19,433 bases of DNA from an uncultured Collinsella sp. (GTDB lineage Bacteria; Actinomycetota; Coriobacteriia; Coriobacteriales; Coriobacteriaceae), in contig UQMW01000043.1 of NCBI GenBank assembly GCA_900542275.1, positions 1 to 19,433 on the forward strand, read 5' to 3'. Position 1 is the stretch's first letter. Each line of letters starts with the position of its first letter. The notes under the pieces were generated by a model. That model saw nothing but the letters and a program-made list of their open reading frames with translations, had not been told where the DNA came from and did no database searches. The translations under genes were made by a program, and so were the position numbers. Below, piece by piece: positions 17,012 to 19,433 of this stretch.

Positions 17012-17731
17012 CTATCGCTTGGAGTTGACGCGGTAGTGGAAGATCTCGGGATGCGTGCGGGCATGCGTGACCTCGAACAAGATGCCGTCCGAGGTGTACG
17101 ACTGGCTCTCCATGACGGCGACACAGTTGTATTTGCCAAGGTCCAAGTAGCTGCAGTCCTCATCGTTGGCGAGCTCGACACTCACCGTACGGCGGCTCGC
17201 CATCACTTTGATGCCGCGCTTGTGCTCCAGATAGTCGTAGATAGACTTCTCGGCGACCTCGGGCGTCAGGCCCTTGGCGATCGACTCCAAAAAGTAGCCG
17301 TGGTCCACCTGGCGAGCACTGCCGTTGAGGCTTCGGACACGCACTACACGAATCAGCTCCTCGCCCACCTTAAAGCCCAGGCGACGAGAAAGTTGCTCCG
17401 TGCAAATCAAATGTTCAAAAGACTTGACCTCGGTCGATGCGACGGCATTGTTGCGTTTTGCGAACTCGCCAAACGACTCAACCTCTTCGAGTGCGCCCAA
17501 CATGTCGGTTTCGCCCTTAAGCCAAATAACGCGCACGCCCTTGCCGTGTATGGGCTGCACAAACATCCCGTCGGCCAGCATACCCAAGGCGCGACGGACA
17601 GTATTGCGAGTACATCCGAACTCCGCGGTCAACTCAGCTTCGGTTGGCAGCATCTCCTGAAACGCATAGGTCCCATTAATGATGCGCGAGCGTATTTCTC
17701 GGTAGATTCCTTCGTATATCGCTTTTGGCAT
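17012..17731 (-). CDS. GntR-family (HutC/UTRA, TreR-like) repressor
   Basis: A 239-aa sugar-responsive repressor. A winged helix-turn-helix occupies residues 1 to about 70, with the typical LPTEAELTAEFGCTRNTVRRAL and HGKGVRV wing. A UTRA effector domain follows from about 90 to the end. The run YFLESIAKGLTPEVAEKSIYDYLE and the later DLGKYNCVAVMES and FEVTHARTHPEIF resemble the trehalose repressor TreR, whose effector is a sugar phosphate made by a PTS. The ATG at 17731 follows AGAGGTGA. It is divergent from a PTS EIICB gene, the classic layout for a local regulator. Sites close to TTGTTTAAACAA lie in front of both genes and also ahead of malQ and the ABC operon. I infer an alpha-glucoside-responsive regulator; the effector is not proven. 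Confidence 0.93.
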   Translation of the reverse strand: MPKAIYEGIYREIRSRIINGTYAFQEMLPTEAELTAEFGCTRNTVRRALGMLADGMFVQPIHGKGVRVIWLKGETDMLGALEEVESFGEFAKRNNAVASTEVKSFEHLICTEQLSRRLGFKVGEELIRVVRVRSLNGSARQVDHGYFLESIAKGLTPEVAEKSIYDYLEHKRGIKVMASRRTVSVELANDEDCSYLDLGKYNCVAVMESQSYTSDGILFEVTHARTHPEIFHYRVNSKR

Positions 17732-17783
17732 TGTTTCACCTCTAATTAATATGTATGGCTAGGCACGATAGCATTTCTTTGGG

Positions 17784-17795
17784 TTGTTTAAACCG
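17784..17795. promoter_or_regulatory. Predicted GntR operator upstream of gntR
   Basis: TTGTTTAAACCG, with the 8-bp palindrome GTTTAAAC at 17786-17793, lies 52 bp upstream of the gntR ATG, where a repressor would autoregulate. It is a 10/12 match to TTGTTTAAACAA. Confidence 0.58.
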
Positions 17796-17892
17796 TCTAT
17801 CGGCAAAGCACCGATTATTAACTGTCAACGGCGCCCGTGATGCTCCAATCGATTCGAATCAAAACCGTCAATGCGGCAAGCAGCCAGTCCTC

Positions 17893-17898
17893 TACAAT
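17893..17898 (+). promoter_or_regulatory. Putative -10 box of the PTS gene
   Basis: TACAAT, the same hexamer as the malQ -10 box, 57 bp upstream of the EIICB start. No strong -35 box is visible. The predicted GntR operator begins 7 bp downstream, around the expected transcription start. Confidence 0.45.
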
Positions 17899-17905
17899 GA
17901 GTTCA

Positions 17906-17917
17906 TTGTTTAAACGT
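17906..17917. promoter_or_regulatory. Predicted GntR operator at the PTS gene start site
   Basis: TTGTTTAAACGT contains GTTTAAAC (17908-17915) and shares the first ten bases with the site in front of gntR. Its place just after the -10 box suits a block of transcription initiation. Confidence 0.6.
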
Positions 17918-17955
17918 TCTTGCTCGCACAGCATGTTGCATCCGGAAGGCATATT

Positions 17956-19433
17956 ATGCTGCAGAAAATCCAACGTTTTGGCGGAGCCATGTTCGCGCCC
18001 GCCATGCTGTTTTCTATATCAGGCCTCATGGTCGGCATCTCCGCCCTCGCCACGACCGTAGACATCGTCGGTGACCTCGCCGTATACGGAACCCCTTGGT
18101 ACGTTTTCTGGACCATCATCCAGCGCGGCTCGTGGACGGTCTTTAAACGTCTCCCGCTCCTTTTTGCCGTAGCGTTGCCTATCGGTCTTGCCCAAAAGCA
18201 ACCGGCACGCTGCTGCCTCGAGGCGCTCGTAGCCTATTTTGCCTACTGTTTCTTTTTGAGCGAGATCATTAAGCTGAGCGGCGACAACCTTGGACTTAAG
18301 TACCCGTCGTCTTTAACCCCCGCCAGCGGTATCACCGTCATCGACGGCATCAAGACGCTCGACACCGGCATTATCGGCCCGCTGGCGGTGTCGGCAACCG
18401 TCGTTGCCATCCATGACCGCTTCTACGATGCCAAGGTTCCCGATTGGCTCGGCACGTTCTCGGGTTCCTCGCTCGTCTACCTCATCAGCTTTTTTGCCGT
18501 GTTTGCCCTTGCCGCCATCTCGGCCGCCATCGTGCCCTTCGCATACGCTGTGACCGAAACGCTGCGCCACGCACTTGCGGGCGTCGGCCCCTTCGGCGTG
18601 GGCATCTTTGTGTTTTTGGAGCGAGCGCTCGAGCCCATGGGGCTGCACCATCTGCTCTATATGCCCATCTATTACGACAATCTGGTCATTCACGACGGTA
18701 TTTACGCCACGTGGACCAACCTGCTCCCCATTCTCTCCCATAGCACGCGCCCTTTAAATGAACTTGCGCCCTGGGCAGGTTTTACCGCCACCGGCTGGGG
18801 CAAGCTCTTTGGCCTTCCCGCCATCGCGGCAGCATTCTATTTCACCGCCAAACCCGAACGCCGCGCCGGCCTTAAGGTCATCCTTTTGCCCGCCATCGTC
18901 GCCTCGGTGGTCTGCGGCGTCACCGAGCCGCTCGAGTTTCTCTTTATGTTCACCTATCCCGGACTCTTTTTGCTCTACGCCGTCCTGTCCTCCTGCCTTG
19001 CCATGACCATGAACTTCTTTGGCATCGTCGGCATCTTCTCGGGCGGTCTCATGGAAATGACGGCCTTCAACTTCATCCCACTCATGCGAATGCATGCCGG
19101 CTCCTACCTTTTGGCGCTCGGTATCGGTCTTGCCTTTAGCCTCATCTTTTTTGTTAGTTTTCGAGCACTCATCTTGGTCTATGACCTTAAGACGCCGGGC
19201 CGCGAGGATCATGTCTCCAATCGCGCGGCAATCGATCGTTTAACGGGAAGCGGCTTTGCCAAAGAGCAATCTCCCAATGGCGAGGTCAGTATTCAATCCG
19301 ATCAAGATCACGTCCTCGCTGAGCGGGTAATTCAGCTTTTAGGTGGCGTTGGCAATATCGTGGGCGCAACCAACTGCGCCACGCGCCTGCGCGTCGAGGT
19401 CGCAGACCCTTCCATCGTTGCAGATAACGCGTC
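17956..19433 (+). CDS. PTS alpha-glucoside/maltose EIICB, 3' end outside window
   Basis: Membrane permease of the phosphotransferase system; it imports a sugar and phosphorylates it. The 492 codons present start MLQKIQRFGGAMFAPAMLFS, after GGAAGG, and resemble Bacillus MalP and E. coli GlvC closely by eye. These transport maltose or other alpha-glucosides. Residues 1 to about 415 are the IIC domain with many membrane segments and the substrate-site motif GVTEPLEF. A polar linker follows, then a IIB domain beginning near 450 with the phospho-acceptor Cys474 in ATNCATRLR. The reading frame is still open at the window edge. No EIIA domain is seen in this part. It is divergent from the TreR-like regulator. 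The order IIC-IIB argues against a trehalose EIIBC. Confidence 0.92.
   Translation, partial: MLQKIQRFGGAMFAPAMLFSISGLMVGISALATTVDIVGDLAVYGTPWYVFWTIIQRGSWTVFKRLPLLFAVALPIGLAQKQPARCCLEALVAYFAYCFFLSEIIKLSGDNLGLKYPSSLTPASGITVIDGIKTLDTGIIGPLAVSATVVAIHDRFYDAKVPDWLGTFSGSSLVYLISFFAVFALAAISAAIVPFAYAVTETLRHALAGVGPFGVGIFVFLERALEPMGLHHLLYMPIYYDNLVIHDGIYATWTNLLPILSHSTRPLNELAPWAGFTATGWGKLFGLPAIAAAFYFTAKPERRAGLKVILLPAIVASVVCGVTEPLEFLFMFTYPGLFLLYAVLSSCLAMTMNFFGIVGIFSGGLMEMTAFNFIPLMRMHAGSYLLALGIGLAFSLIFFVSFRALILVYDLKTPGREDHVSNRAAIDRLTGSGFAKEQSPNGEVSIQSDQDHVLAERVIQLLGGVGNIVGATNCATRLRVEVADPSIVADNA

Overview
The window looks like chromosomal DNA from a high-GC Gram-positive gut actinobacterium of the Coriobacteriia, most likely Collinsella. 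This rests on the GC-rich coding style, the mix of genes (phosphoketolase, glycogen phosphorylase, a glucoside PTS, Tat-type signal peptides) and protein family resemblance. No database search was possible, so the genus is an inference. Nothing phage-like or transposase-like is present. Eleven complete protein genes and one cut by the right edge account for almost all of the DNA.

Layout. 1-2624: a phosphoketolase gene (xfp, minus strand). 2829-3857: a LacI-family repressor just upstream of it on the same strand, with matching palindromic operators in front of both genes. 4041-5003: murB (plus). 5004-5225: a convergent gap holding a terminator and a 136-bp near-perfect palindromic element. 5226-6431: a secreted coiled-coil/CHAP-type cell wall hydrolase (minus). 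6699-7760: galE (plus) with a terminator. 7982-11883: malQ and glgP (plus), an alpha-glucan breakdown pair. 11884-12339: a convergent gap with two terminators and an array of six alternating 15-bp motifs at about 40-bp intervals. 12340-16705: a complete sugar ABC transporter operon on the minus strand (binding lipoprotein, two permeases, ATPase). 17012-17731: a GntR/UTRA repressor resembling TreR (minus). 17956-end: a divergent PTS EIICB of the maltose/alpha-glucoside type, cut by the window edge.

How they fit. The right two thirds reads as an alpha-glucoside and malto-oligosaccharide module: two uptake routes (PTS and ABC), then MalQ and GlgP to turn glucans into glucose and glucose 1-phosphate, with GalE linking UDP-glucose and UDP-galactose. 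A 12-bp palindrome close to TTGTTTAAACAA, similar to the published TreR-type operator, occurs in front of gntR, the PTS gene, malQ and the ABC operon. This suggests that one regulator controls all of them. Separately, a TGATAAAACGTTTTATCA-type operator ties the LacI regulator to itself and to phosphoketolase.

The least explained items are the 136-bp palindrome, the alternating motif array, the hairpins inside the ABC operon, and a lysine-rich insertion in the ABC ATPase.
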